Numbered from the stretch's first letter, positions 51,380-60,119 are shown. The stretch: DNA of 64,000 bases from Branchiostoma floridae (GCF_000003815.2 NC_049980.1:16079598-16143597), one strand, 5' to 3'. Numbers and translations: made by a program. Notes: generated by a model not told the origin, from the letters alone.

Positions 51380-53127
51380 TTAAGTGCGAATATATTTTTT
51401 AAATGCATCTGAGGTCCATCTCCCTAGTAGCCGAAGGTTCGAATCCGAAACCCCCTGCAAAGCTGCTTGCGTAGCAGCTCCAATTCGGAAGGAATGCGAG
51501 GTGTATTTTTGTGGATCGAGTTTGACTTGCAGGACACAGGCTCTTAATGCCTTGGCAAAGTTATCGCTGGTAACAGGGCAACCATCCCTACGTTGGAACA
51601 GGTACCCCGGGTTCCTTCCCCGTAGTTGGAGGTACTTAGCAAGGCTTACCACCGGGCAGTGCGGACTTTCTGGGTGTGGTTGGATCTGGATGGTGGATTG
51701 GGCTGAAGGACTGCTGTGTTTGTACGTCTTAAACTGTACCAAGAAGGAAGTTAGGCCACTATTAGAGTCCAGATTACCCCTGAGGTCCGCTAAGGTCAGA
51801 GTGTGTTGGGAAGAATTAGTTACGAGGGGGGTTCAATAAGTTCTTGGCCTCACCAAGAAATAACAAGCACAACTCAGATTTTCAGGCACAACTTCATAGT
51901 ATGAAGTCTTTTATCAATATCCTCCAAATTTCAAATCATTGGAGTCATTACTTTCCAGGCATTCGTTTTTCCTAAATTAGAAGGTAAGTGGCGAGAAAAA
52001 AGTTGTGTGAATTGTGATCAGACATGTGTGGGTCTAGTTTCCCATGCCATAAATTAACAAAAGACGTTGTCAAAATGTTTGATAATGATTCTCTTCCTAT
52101 TTCAAGCAAAAAGAATTGGGTTTCTAACTTCCAGCAGCGCAAATTGACCCACACACTCAGGTCAGGTCAATTGTCCACGTTTTTTTCCTTCTCCCTCACC
52201 TAACGTTACTGGGTGTCGCCTGCAAAGTAATGATCACACTAATTTGAATTTTGGTACATATTTATATAAGACTTTATACTTGACATCTATGCTTCGAAAT
52301 CTGAGCTGTGCTTATTTTTTCTCGGTAAAGTCGGGGACTTATTGATAACCCCACGTACATGTATAAAGTCTTATATAAATGTGTACCAAAATTCAAATTA
52401 TTGTGATCATCATGTTGCAGGCGACACCCAGTAACGTTAGGTAAGGGATAACGAAAAAAAAAGGTGGACAATTGATCTGCAACCTGAGGTGTGAGGTCAA
52501 ATTGTCTGATCACACTTCACCCTTCTTTTTCTCCCCACTTACCTTCTAATTTAGAAAAAAACGAATGCCTGGAAAGTAATGACTCCAATGATTTGTAATT
52601 TGGAGGATATTGATAAAAGACTTCATACTATGAAGTTGTGCCTGAAAATCTGAGTTGTGCTTGTTATTTCTTGGTGAGGCCAAGAACTTATTGAACCCCC
52701 CTCGTACCGTTACTTCGCTTATGCGAGCTAAAGAGTAGAACATAAACGTGAACATTGCCTCATACAGGCACTGATTGTAGTACGTGGTCTTTATGAACTT
52801 CAAGGCATCAATCAATTGGGAAAGAATAGGAGGCGTTATGGGCAACCTTCCGTCGGGTACGTGGTTCTTTTGTATTGAGTGCATCAACTTGCGAACGACG
52901 AAAGTAGAAGTGGGGTCTTGTAGATTTTGGATTTTGTGAATGAAACCTATAGCTGAAAGTTTAGATGCTATCGACGCTGGGGCAAATCCCTTACTATGTA
53001 AGTAGGAAATAAACTGGCATACTATAGGCTCTGGAATAGGGGGCTTGATATTGGCTGTACAGTGGATTTCAAGGCTGAATTGACGGAAATGCTGCCACGC
53101 CAGGCGATAAGCTGAGATTGTAGTAGG
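51380..53127 (-). pseudogene. tyrosine recombinase of the retrotransposon, split by a MITE
   Basis: This catalyses integration of the circular cDNA by a DNA topoisomerase-like mechanism. The N-terminal SAM-like core-binding domain is coded from about 53115 to 52800. The first catalytic Arg lies in Ser-Leu-Ala-Arg-Ile-Ser-Glu near 52735. After the insertion (51823-52704) come His-Ser-Phe-Arg-Ile-Gly, Leu-Gly-Arg-Trp, and Tyr in Phe-Lys-Lys-Tyr-Ile-Arg just before the stop at 51380. The Arg, His-x-x-Arg, Trp and Tyr signature is thus all present. The frame is the same on both sides of the insertion and open apart from it, so the gene was intact until the MITE landed. It is in frame with pol but follows three stops, and has no ATG before codon 82. 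A splice acceptor at 53113-53112 may supply its start. Confidence 0.88.
51823..52704. mobile_element. mariner-like foldback MITE inserted in the recombinase gene
   Basis: Both ends start CGAGGGGGGTTCAATAAGTTC and the arms stay nearly identical for about 190 bp. They then resume after an extra segment in the left arm (about 52028-52140) until close to the centre. TA flanks each side (51821-51822 and 52705-52706), the target duplication of Tc1/mariner elements, and the terminus resembles mariner ends. The central loop (52284-52353) holds a third, diverged copy of the terminus, seen on the minus strand as GGGGTTATCAATAAGTCCCC. No transposase is encoded. The whole element could fold into a hairpin with arms of several hundred bases. 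Confidence 0.9.
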
Positions 53128-53157
53128 TTAGAAGGATGGACCACGCTAGTTATACGA

Positions 53158-54915
53158 CTAGTCGATTAAGCTGCTGGCAGGGAGATGGGGAGGCACCCTG
53201 ACCGGATGAGTTGCCATGTGTGGGTATTTCCTGCGGAACCGCTCTACCTGTAGGCGAGATAGACAGTCAGCCATCGTGTTATGTGTTCCCGGTATGTGCT
53301 CAGCTCGACATCTAATATTTCGGCGGAGGCTTATAAGAACAAATCTTCGAACCAAGGGCATTATCCTGGGGTTCCGTGACGTCTGTTTATTGATTATGTG
53401 CACCAGGGCAAGGTTGTCAGTGTGTAACAAAATACTTTGGTTCGCCCATTCCTTGCCCCAGATATGGAAAGCCAGCACAATTGGATAAAATTCTAATATT
53501 GTAATATTCGTCGAGTGTAGTGCCTGTGGCCAAGCTCCATAAAGCCATTCTGTGCCATAAACTGCGCCATAACCTAACGATCCTGCTGCATCTGTATACA
53601 GGTTTAACGTGGAGTCCGTAGTAAATTGGTCGTCAACAAAGAAGGATTTTCCATTAAAGGTGTCAAGGAAATGACCCCACATTTGTAAGTCAAGCCTTAC
53701 CCCACTGTTGATGTGAATAGGGCCTGTTTTGTATGTCCTATTCCTGGTTAGATCAATCAATCTTCTTAAGAAAGCGCGCCCTGGCACAACTACTTGACAT
53801 ACGTGATTGAGTAGTCCGACAAGGGACTGCACTTGTTTTAAGGAAACTGAGGAGCGCAGGAGGAATTCTTGAATAGTTTCTTTGCACTTTTGTAATTTGT
53901 CAATGGGCAATCTCGCCTCCATCAATCTTGTGTCGAGTTCTATGCCTAGAAATGACATAGTCGTATCTGGGTAGTAGGTTTTTTCCTCCGAAAGAGGAAC
54001 CCCTACTTCCTGACACATATTGCTAAATGCTACCAAGTCTCGTTCGCAAGATGAGTATGCGTGGTTTGCGAACAAGAAATCGTCTAATATGTGGGTAGGG
54101 AAGCGTATATTGAGTTTGTTTACCGCTATCCACTCAAGGGCCGAACTAATAGCCTCAAAAATTGAACAAGATATTGAAGCTCCCATTGGCAGGCATCGAT
54201 CATAATAGAAACCATTGTCTAAATAGAATCCTAATAGGTGGTGGTCGTTAGGATGTATGGGAACAATACGAAAGGCTGATTCCACATCCGTTTTTGCTAG
54301 AAAACATCCTGGTCCTAGCAATTTTATGTGTCGGATAGCATTGTCTATATTGGCATAAGAAACCGAGGATAGCTCTTTAGGAATACCGTTATTCACTGCT
54401 TTCCCCGGGGGATGCGACAAGTCATGTATTATCCGATACTTTCCTGGGGCTTTTTTGGGAACCGCATAAATGGGAGAAATGAATAGGTTCGGAAATGGTT
54501 TATCTGCGAATGGACCCACTATACGTCCTTGTTCCAGTTCAGACTGAAGTTTCTCAAAAATAATTGGAAGTTGTGCTGGATTGGGGGACATGACTTTGGA
54601 AGGAAAGTAATTTCGAGGTCCAAAATACTCCAATGGAAATCCATAGGTAAAGCCTTTGATGATGTAATCTTTTTCCCTGTCGGGGTACCCTTCTAGAAAC
54701 AAACTAAGCTTCTTAGCGATTACGGGTGTTGTTATTTCTGAGCTGAGCCTTCTTGGGGCAGTTGGGCTCCTTGTGTGGCCCTGAACAGGTGGGGCAGGAG
54801 TGCTTGTAAGGGCAACCTGTCGTGGAGCACTGGCCTCCGGGGAGGTGATATTGAAAGCAGTAGCCTCTGGGTATTTTGTTGGTCTTGGGAAAGGAGGGCT
54901 TGGGGGAAGAAGATG
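53158..54915 (-). CDS. pol: reverse transcriptase and RNase H
   Basis: This protein copies the element RNA into DNA and degrades the RNA strand. The frame is open from 54915 (after a TAG) to the stop at 53158, 585 codons. The RT has the template-grip Phe-Ile-Ser-Pro-Ile-Tyr-Ala-Val-Pro-Lys-Lys, an Asp in Ala-Lys-Thr-Asp-Val-Glu-Ser-Ala-Phe, and the catalytic Leu-Asp-Asp-Phe (about 54079-54087), the DIRS-type variant of YxDD. RNase H follows with its four acidic residues: Leu-Tyr-Thr-Asp (about 53600), Leu-Glu-Phe, His-Thr-Asp-Asn and Met-Ala-Asp-Cys-Leu-Ser (about 53270). The first 203 nt overlap gag in the +1 frame, and no ATG occurs before 54591, so frameshifting or a non-AUG start is implied. 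No frameshift or stop interrupts it. Confidence 0.93.
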   Translation of the reverse strand, partial: HLLPPSPPFPRPTKYPEATAFNITSPEASAPRQVALTSTPAPPVQGHTRSPTAPRRLSSEITTPVIAKKLSLFLEGYPDREKDYIIKGFTYGFPLEYFGPRNYFPSKVMSPNPAQLPIIFEKLQSELEQGRIVGPFADKPFPNLFISPIYAVPKKAPGKYRIIHDLSHPPGKAVNNGIPKELSSVSYANIDNAIRHIKLLGPGCFLAKTDVESAFRIVPIHPNDHHLLGFYLDNGFYYDRCLPMGASISCSIFEAISSALEWIAVNKLNIRFPTHILDDFLFANHAYSSCERDLVAFSNMCQEVGVPLSEEKTYYPDTTMSFLGIELDTRLMEARLPIDKLQKCKETIQEFLLRSSVSLKQVQSLVGLLNHVCQVVVPGRAFLRRLIDLTRNRTYKTGPIHINSGVRLDLQMWGHFLDTFNGKSFFVDDQFTTDSTLNLYTDAAGSLGYGAVYGTEWLYGAWPQALHSTNITILEFYPIVLAFHIWGKEWANQSILLHTDNLALVHIINKQTSRNPRIMPLVRRFVLISLRRNIRCRAEHIPGTHNTMADCLSRLQVERFRRKYPHMATHPVRVPPHLPASSLID

Positions 54916-55918
54916 CTAGTGCCAAGCTACTGAAGGCATCAACGTACAGCTGCGGATGTGGGACATCCCATGGTAGGTTTGGGTTGATCTGTCTTAGCTG
55001 TCTGAAGTACATATCGTACTTACCCCACTGCGCACCTCGGTCTGCCATGGATCGGATCAAGTACCCGTAAGAGATTAACTGGGTACTGCGCAGAACATGC
55101 TTCTGGACATAGATATACTGGTAAATCGCGAATGCGTTTGACCATTGTGCTAAGGAAAGGGAGTTCTTACTGTCCTCTACATTGTTTGCCACCGTCAAAG
55201 TTGGGAGTCCTGCTAATGGTTCCAGGTTGATGTTGAATTGCGCTTTGGGACGATGAGTTGGCAATAAGTGTTTGAATTCCACATATTTATCTAGCCAAAT
55301 TTTCTCCTTCGTTGGTTCTGGTATTCCAGTGTCCAGAGGTAAGTGAACTCCCGTTTTATAGAGCTCACCGCTAAGGACAGATTCTATGGCAGGAGTCCCA
55401 ACTACTGACGCTGGTTGGTTAAGAGCGGAGGCATTAACTGTCTTAGTAAGAGAGGATGTACCTAGAATGCTGGAAGCCAGGGTCGAGCCTAGGCCTGGGA
55501 TGAGGGCGTTTGGGTTGATGGACGGAAGAGATGGGGGCTGAGGATCCAGTGCCCCACTTGTGGTAGCTATTGGCAACACGCCAGGGGTATCGGTTACATG
55601 GGTTACAGTCACTGAGCTAGGAGAGGTGTTAAGACCTACAAGTCCTGCTGACCCTCCGTCTGTTGGTAACGCACCTGGAGTCTGGGGGTCACTGGAATTT
55701 GTAGAGTTCAGTTTGTTCGCTATCTGCGTAGTAACTTGTTGCAAGTCCTCTAGTTGCTTTTGTAGAAACTTCATTGTCAGCTTGGGTTTATCCGGAGCCT
55801 TGCGAGTAGGTTGCGGGGGTGCATCCTCTGGAGATGGCTGATCTCCTCGCTCCGTCGGGGACGGATCATCCCCGGCTTCCGGCCTCGCTGCTTTGCGTGC
55901 CTTCTTCCTTGGAGGCAT
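54713..55918 (-). CDS. gag-like protein with Cys/His finger
   Basis: This 401-residue structural protein of the element probably binds its RNA. It starts at an ATG followed by a basic, nuclear-localisation-like stretch (Pro-Pro-Arg-Lys-Lys-Ala-Arg-Lys). A Pro-rich acidic segment and a short coiled coil follow (about residues 48-70). Next are a Ser/Thr/Pro-rich linker and a conserved-looking block (about 205-320) rich in aromatic residues. The C-terminus has Tyr-Cys-Phe-Gln-Tyr-His-Leu-Pro-Gly-Gly-Gln-Cys, then Cys-Pro-Tyr-Lys-His-Ser-Cys-Pro-Thr-Cys, His and Cys, a zinc-finger array typical of DIRS/Ngaro gag proteins. It ends Asn-Arg at a TAA inside the pol overlap. The frame is intact. Confidence 0.88.
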   Translation of the reverse strand: MPPRKKARKAARPEAGDDPSPTERGDQPSPEDAPPQPTRKAPDKPKLTMKFLQKQLEDLQQVTTQIANKLNSTNSSDPQTPGALPTDGGSAGLVGLNTSPSSVTVTHVTDTPGVLPIATTSGALDPQPPSLPSINPNALIPGLGSTLASSILGTSSLTKTVNASALNQPASVVGTPAIESVLSGELYKTGVHLPLDTGIPEPTKEKIWLDKYVEFKHLLPTHRPKAQFNINLEPLAGLPTLTVANNVEDSKNSLSLAQWSNAFAIYQYIYVQKHVLRSTQLISYGYLIRSMADRGAQWGKYDMYFRQLRQINPNLPWDVPHPQLYVDAFSSLALASSSPKPSFPKTNKIPRGYCFQYHLPGGQCSTTGCPYKHSCPTCSGPHKEPNCPKKAQLRNNNTRNR

Positions 55919-56112
55919 TACTGGGGCTCGACAATAGTAAAGCGTTAAGACAGTGAGCAGAGTAATACATCAGGACAAATTTTGTATGCATGATGACACA
56001 TTCCTAGTTATATCGATTGTATTGGAGTGTCATGCCGGGTATCTGAGAAATGCGGTATAACGGTGAAAAAGCAAACCGTCAGATACAAAGGTTATTTAAG
56101 TCACTGTGGTTC

Positions 56113-56486
56113 TTGGACAACCCGCCCCGACAAAGCCATGCACCAAATAAATCACATGTACGGACAGGTACAGTAACAGTACCCCGACAAAATCATGTGA
56201 TAAAACAAGCAGTTACTTGTGAACCACGCATGTACGGACAGGTACCCTGTTAGTACCCCGACAAAGTCATGCGTTAAATAATCACATGTACGGACAGGTA
56301 CCCGGCCCGTACCCCGACAAGATCATGTGAATCAAACAATTGCTTGTGAACAAAGATCATGTGATATAAACAAGCAATTGACGCATGTACGGACAGGTAT
56401 CTTCATAGTACCCCGACAAAATCATGCGTAAATAGTCACAAGTATGGACAGGTACACTAAACGGTACCTGGACAAAGGGCACGTGA
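56113..56486 (-). repeat. leader array of GTAC-based repeat modules
   Basis: Five clear modules and one degraded one precede gag. Cores start at 56156, 56230, 56286, 56385 and 56441, with a remnant at 56113. Each reads, on the plus strand, TGTACGGACAGGTAC, then 6-8 variable bases, then GTACCCCGACAAAATCATG, so GGTAC and GTACC face each other. Spacings are about 56, 74 or 99 bp. Position in the 5' leader suggests a promoter, packaging or dimerisation role. That is inference. Confidence 0.8.
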
Positions 56487-56731
56487 TATGTATACCAACA
56501 TCTGTTTGGGAACAGACATTGATATTAGTCCAACGACTTTCCTATAAATTGATATCCACATGAAGGTACATCTGCGGTATTGTTTGTTGTGAATTTGAAT
56601 TATGCGTAAACTTTGAATGAAGATCTGAAATTTGTGCTTGAGTACATATAGGTGAAATGAAAAACAAAGCACAAAAGAAAGGCAACAAATGTTGTCGACG
56701 TTCTGGCTTTTCTATAGGGGTTGGGTGTGGG

Positions 56732-56761
56732 GGGAAATGCAAACACAGCCGCTCAGTAAAC
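56732..56761. repeat. 30-bp segment shared with 58361-58390
   Basis: It starts GGGAAATGCAAACACAGCC and ends CGCTCAGTAAAC, and is identical at the two sites. The first copy lies in the leader of the element, the second in the presumed 5' end of the SGNH gene. Flanking sequence differs. At the second site the match stops exactly where the 588-bp tandem unit begins. Confidence 0.85.
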
Positions 56762-56889
56762 GGCGTGTTTCGACTGACCTGTCTAGCTCAGAACATATTC
56801 CCGCCTTTCCTCGTAGCCAATGGGAATCGAATGAACACGTGAACAGGGCATGGTGACTGGGAACGTCTCCGAATCCGGCTTAAGCTGTA

Positions 56890-57211
56890 TTTTCATTTCA
56901 TGAAAAGCCCCTTATGCCTACTTCTCCGACCGATATAAGGACAGGGAGACAAGAATTCAACTGACACACTTGGCATCTTTGGCGGAAAAACAGGTATATT
57001 GTCAAGATTGGCATACAGAATGGAAAAAACATAGAATCATTACATAAATATGTATCATTCTCAATATTTGGCAACACGCCAAATGGTTACCATGACAACG
57101 GTTCCATATATCTCGTGAAAAGGTTTTTCGTATAAAGGTCACATGCCAATCATACAAGTTTACGAACATTATAAGATTTCCAACATAATTTGAGTACTGG
57201 TTTACCACCAC
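56890..57211 (-). repeat. 322-bp direct repeat, 5' copy (A1)
   Basis: Matches 50052-50373 without a difference that I could find; the copies are 6,838 bp apart. It sits between the SGNH gene and gag, so in transcription order it is the element's 5' end. Confidence 0.92.
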
Positions 57212-57522
57212 CAAAAGCCATCGCGCCTAACAAGTGGCAGGGGAAATCTGACTGCAAAACCCTCCTGTCTATTAGTCCGCCAAAGAGCCAATCAGGCAAT
57301 AAGGGGCTAAGAAGTGTAGGGTGAGGGAATGTAAATGAATAGCCTTGCTTTCTGACTGATAAACGAGTATTAAAACATTTGAAGATTTCGTTAGTTTTCA
57401 AAAATGTCGCCAAATATCAAGTTACTTTTGTTCTACTCACCGCGTGTTGAGGGGCCAGGGCGAGGGGGGTGGGGGGTGATTCAATGTATAAATGTCCAAT
57501 TGAAAATGTATTTTAGAGGGAA

Positions 57523-58119
57523 TTAAATGCCCTTTGTTGCTGTTAAGGCCCCCCTGATGGACTTGAAGTGAAGATACATCCCGTAAGGGGACAGGTGGTG
57601 TCCGTCTTTTGCAAAATATTCTGGGCAATGCCTATTAACAAGGCGGACATGTGCCCATGTAGACATGTGAGGAGTGTTGGCCACCTCATGTCTCAAAGCG
57701 TCAAGGTACCTACCTAGGCACTGATTGTACGGTATGTTTGGTGGGTTAAATACCCGTGGGAGAGGTTCTCCAACAATGATATGTCTGGCATTAGCCCGGT
57801 TTCTGATTACACTTGCCATACCAACTATGCGTAAAGCCACTATCTCAGGCTCCCAGAAGAGCTCACACAGATCATTGGACCCTAACTCAAGGTAGACATC
57901 ATCCACGGTTGGCAGGGCCTTACACATTTGGTCGAAGTTCGAAACTTTGCCGCCAGACAAGGACATCCATTTTACATCGGTGTTTTCCAACCAAAAATCT
58001 CTACTCACTACTCGGCCTGATGCTGATTCGGTTCTGCTTTCAACAAAAGCATCCAGTCTGCGTATGAACGAGTGCCCTATGATTAGTATTCGTCTTTTTC
58101 TGTGACCAACTTCTGCCAT
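57523..58119 (-). CDS. SGNH-family hydrolase (esterase/lipase-like)
   Basis: A 198-codon protein of the SGNH (GDSL-type) fold, which cleaves ester bonds. Block I is Ile-Ile-Gly-His-Ser-Phe (catalytic Ser, residue about 17). Block II is Ser-Gly-Gly-Lys (Gly, about 56). Block III is Leu-Gly-Ser-Asn-Asp (Asn, about 80). Block V is Lys-Asp-Gly-His-His-Leu-Ser (Asp and His, about 170-175). All four family blocks are intact. Such hydrolases ride in some Ngaro-type retrotransposons, so it probably belongs to this element family, although it lies upstream of the A1 repeat. The ATG at 58119 follows a likely splice acceptor (AG at 58127-58126). A good donor (CGCG|GTGAGTAG, 57440) lies 83 bp past the stop. 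Whether it is element-borne, from a neighbouring copy, or a host gene is open. Confidence 0.85.
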   Translation of the reverse strand: MAEVGHRKRRILIIGHSFIRRLDAFVESRTESASGRVVSRDFWLENTDVKWMSLSGGKVSNFDQMCKALPTVDDVYLELGSNDLCELFWEPEIVALRIVGMASVIRNRANARHIIVGEPLPRVFNPPNIPYNQCLGRYLDALRHEVANTPHMSTWAHVRLVNRHCPEYFAKDGHHLSPYGMYLHFKSIRGALTATKGI

Positions 58120-58125
58120 GTCGTA

Positions 58126-58246
58126 CTAAGAATCAAAAGCAACGCCTACTGTAAGAGTTTAGCAACAAGAGAACAGCCGAACTTCTGGGGGCCCCGTCAC
58201 AGCTGCACAAAGCAGCGACAAAAAACTGGAAATAGAGACGACTCAC
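58126..58246 (-). other. likely 121-bp 5' intron of the SGNH gene
   Basis: On the minus strand the donor AAGACG|GTGAGTCG (58247|58246) pairs with TTTTGATTCTTAG (ending 58126), six bases before the SGNH start codon. An alternative acceptor CTCTTACAG lies about 15 bases upstream. The upstream segment (58375-58247) is open and begins with a hydrophobic stretch, which could be a coincidence. Confidence 0.5.
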
Positions 58247-58390
58247 CGTCTTTGCCAGAGATTCCGACCGGGAATAATCAGTCAAGAGTGTAGTCTCAAA
58301 GCAGAATACAGAGGGGGCAGAAATTGCCAACGCAAAGGATGCCAGAACGGAAAATGCAACGGGAAATGCAAACACAGCCGCTCAGTAAAC

Positions 58391-59567
58391 CTGTGTGTAT
58401 GGCCTTTTGGTGAGGGGATGTGTGCGCCGTTTCTAATCACAGCTTGGCAGGGTGGTACCACATCGCGGAGTGGGTGGCTTTCATTTCTTGGCCTTTCAGT
58501 TATACATGGTTTTTCCAAAGTAGATTACTGAGGCCAAAAACCATCAATCAAAATTCGGATTTCTAAGTTCATTTTTGTGATGTAGGTAGGGCGCTATTTT
58601 TACCTAACTCAAGAGCCCCCTATCGGCTTTTTAGGGCACTGCAGCGTAACTTCCATTTTTTTCCTCATATTCTGGGCATGGTGTGGTCGTGATTTTTGCG
58701 TGGTCGATATCTGGGACATAGGGTGAGTGTTGTAAATTTGGGCACCCTGGCGGCTTATTTACAACTACTGTGGCCGATTTCATTTCAAACGCTGGATGAC
58801 AATAACTCAATAACGTGTTGACGGACAGAGAAGTTGTAATGTTTGGTATGTATATAGCCCAAGTGATGACTGACATAACAAGATGCCAATTCTGAACAAA
58901 AATTTTGAGGAAACACTAAAATTACTAAGAAAATACTTTCATATTTTGAACAACATATGCTTTTTGGGTGGAGAAAACTCTGTGTGTATGGCCTTTTGGT
59001 GAGGGGATGTGTGCGCCGTTTCTAATCACAGCTTGGCAGGGTGGTACCACATCGCGGAGTGGGTGGCTTTCATTTCTTGGCCTTTCAGTTATACATGGTT
59101 TTTCCAAAGTAGATTACTGAGGCCAAAAACCATCAATCAAAATTCGGATTTCTAAGTTCATTTTTGTGATGTAGGTAGGGCGCTATTTTTACCTAACTCA
59201 AGAGCCCCCTATCGGCTTTTTAGGGCACTGCAGCGTAACTTCCATTTTTTTCCTCATATTCTGGGCATGGTGTGGTCGTGATTTTTGCGTGGTCGATATC
59301 TGGGACATAGGGTGAGTGTTGTAAATTTGGGCACCCTGGCGGCTTATTTACAACTACTGTGGCCGATTTCATTTCAAACGCTGGATGACAATAACTCAAT
59401 AACGTGTTGACGGACAGAGAAGTTGTAAGGTTTGGTATGTATATAGCCCAAGTGATGACTGACATAACAAGATGCCAATTCTGAACAAAAATTTTGAGGA
59501 AACACTAAAATTACTAAGAAAATACTTTCACATTTTGAACAACATATGCTTTTTGGGTGGAGAAAAC
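58391..59567. repeat. tandem duplication of a 588-bp unit
   Basis: Units at 58391-58978 and 58980-59567 are offset by 589 bp. I see only two differences (T/G near 58829/59418 and T/C near 58942/59531). Each ends CTTTTTGGGTGGAGAAAAC. Matching minus-strand open frames (60-81 codons) appear in both and are products of the repeat. Parts resemble the interspersed repeat at 44190-44690. Confidence 0.92.
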
Positions 59568-60119
59568 GAACAACCGAGCCAATTTATGTAAATGAGGACC
59601 TTATTTGCAAATGATGACCTTGTTTGCATAGCAGGTTGGGGAAATTAAATTATGATACTTTACTCAAAAAGTTTAAAGATTTGGCGATGGTATGAGGCCT
59701 TGGAACTAGTTGTCTGGATCAGGCAATATATGCGGTATGCAGCGTTAACGCATCACCTGATCAGGGTGCACCGACGCAGGTTGACACTTAACAACAGAAG
59801 TTCCATTGTAGACTGTATCCGCCAAACATCTCATTCATGGCCATGGCCGAATGAATCCCATTTTGACACACGCCATTACCCGAACGCCCGGCTATTTCCA
59901 TACATACCTACCGATGGTGTTCCTCAGTAATGAACTCAACAGTAATGCTGTAATGTGATAAAGCTTTATTGTGTATTCCCACTTCTACTGTAAGCATTCG
60001 ATGCTATGGCCTCGTCAAGGCCAATCGAAATGCTAACGGTTATTCTCTCCATATTGCGGCGCGAGCCGGGGGTAGTGCTGTAACGCCCCGATATTTGGTC
60101 GATGTCGTGTGATAAGATG

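Larger units (their letters stand above)
50052..57211 (-). mobile_element. Ngaro/DIRS-type tyrosine-recombinase retrotransposon
   Basis: The minus strand carries, in order, a 322-bp repeat, a leader, gag, RT-RNase H, a tyrosine recombinase, a 3' region and a second copy of the 322-bp repeat. A tyrosine recombinase instead of a DDE integrase, plus RT and RNase H without an aspartic protease, defines the DIRS order. Direct rather than inverted end repeats favour the Ngaro/PAT branch. No target duplication flanks the outer ends, as expected of recombinase integration. Total length is 7,160 bp, about 6,276 bp without the later 882-bp insertion and its extra TA. I did not find the second (B) repeat pair of a canonical split-direct-repeat layout, so the exact 3' end is uncertain. 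Matching end repeats suggest recent insertion. Confidence 0.85.

Noticed and set aside
51436-51446. GGTTCGAATCC, a perfect tRNA/SINE B-box string
   Set aside because: It lies inside the recombinase coding sequence (opposite strand), with no A box at the right distance and no cloverleaf.
56113-56486. CRISPR-like array
   Set aside because: Units are degenerate, spacing is irregular, the context is eukaryotic, and there are no cas genes.
50052-57211. Interpretation as an LTR retrotransposon or endogenous retrovirus
   Set aside because: The repeats lack TG…CA ends, there is no protease or DDE integrase, and a tyrosine recombinase is present instead.
58631-59465. Pair of near-identical 81-codon frames
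   Set aside because: They are the same stretch of a tandemly duplicated repeat, not a gene pair.
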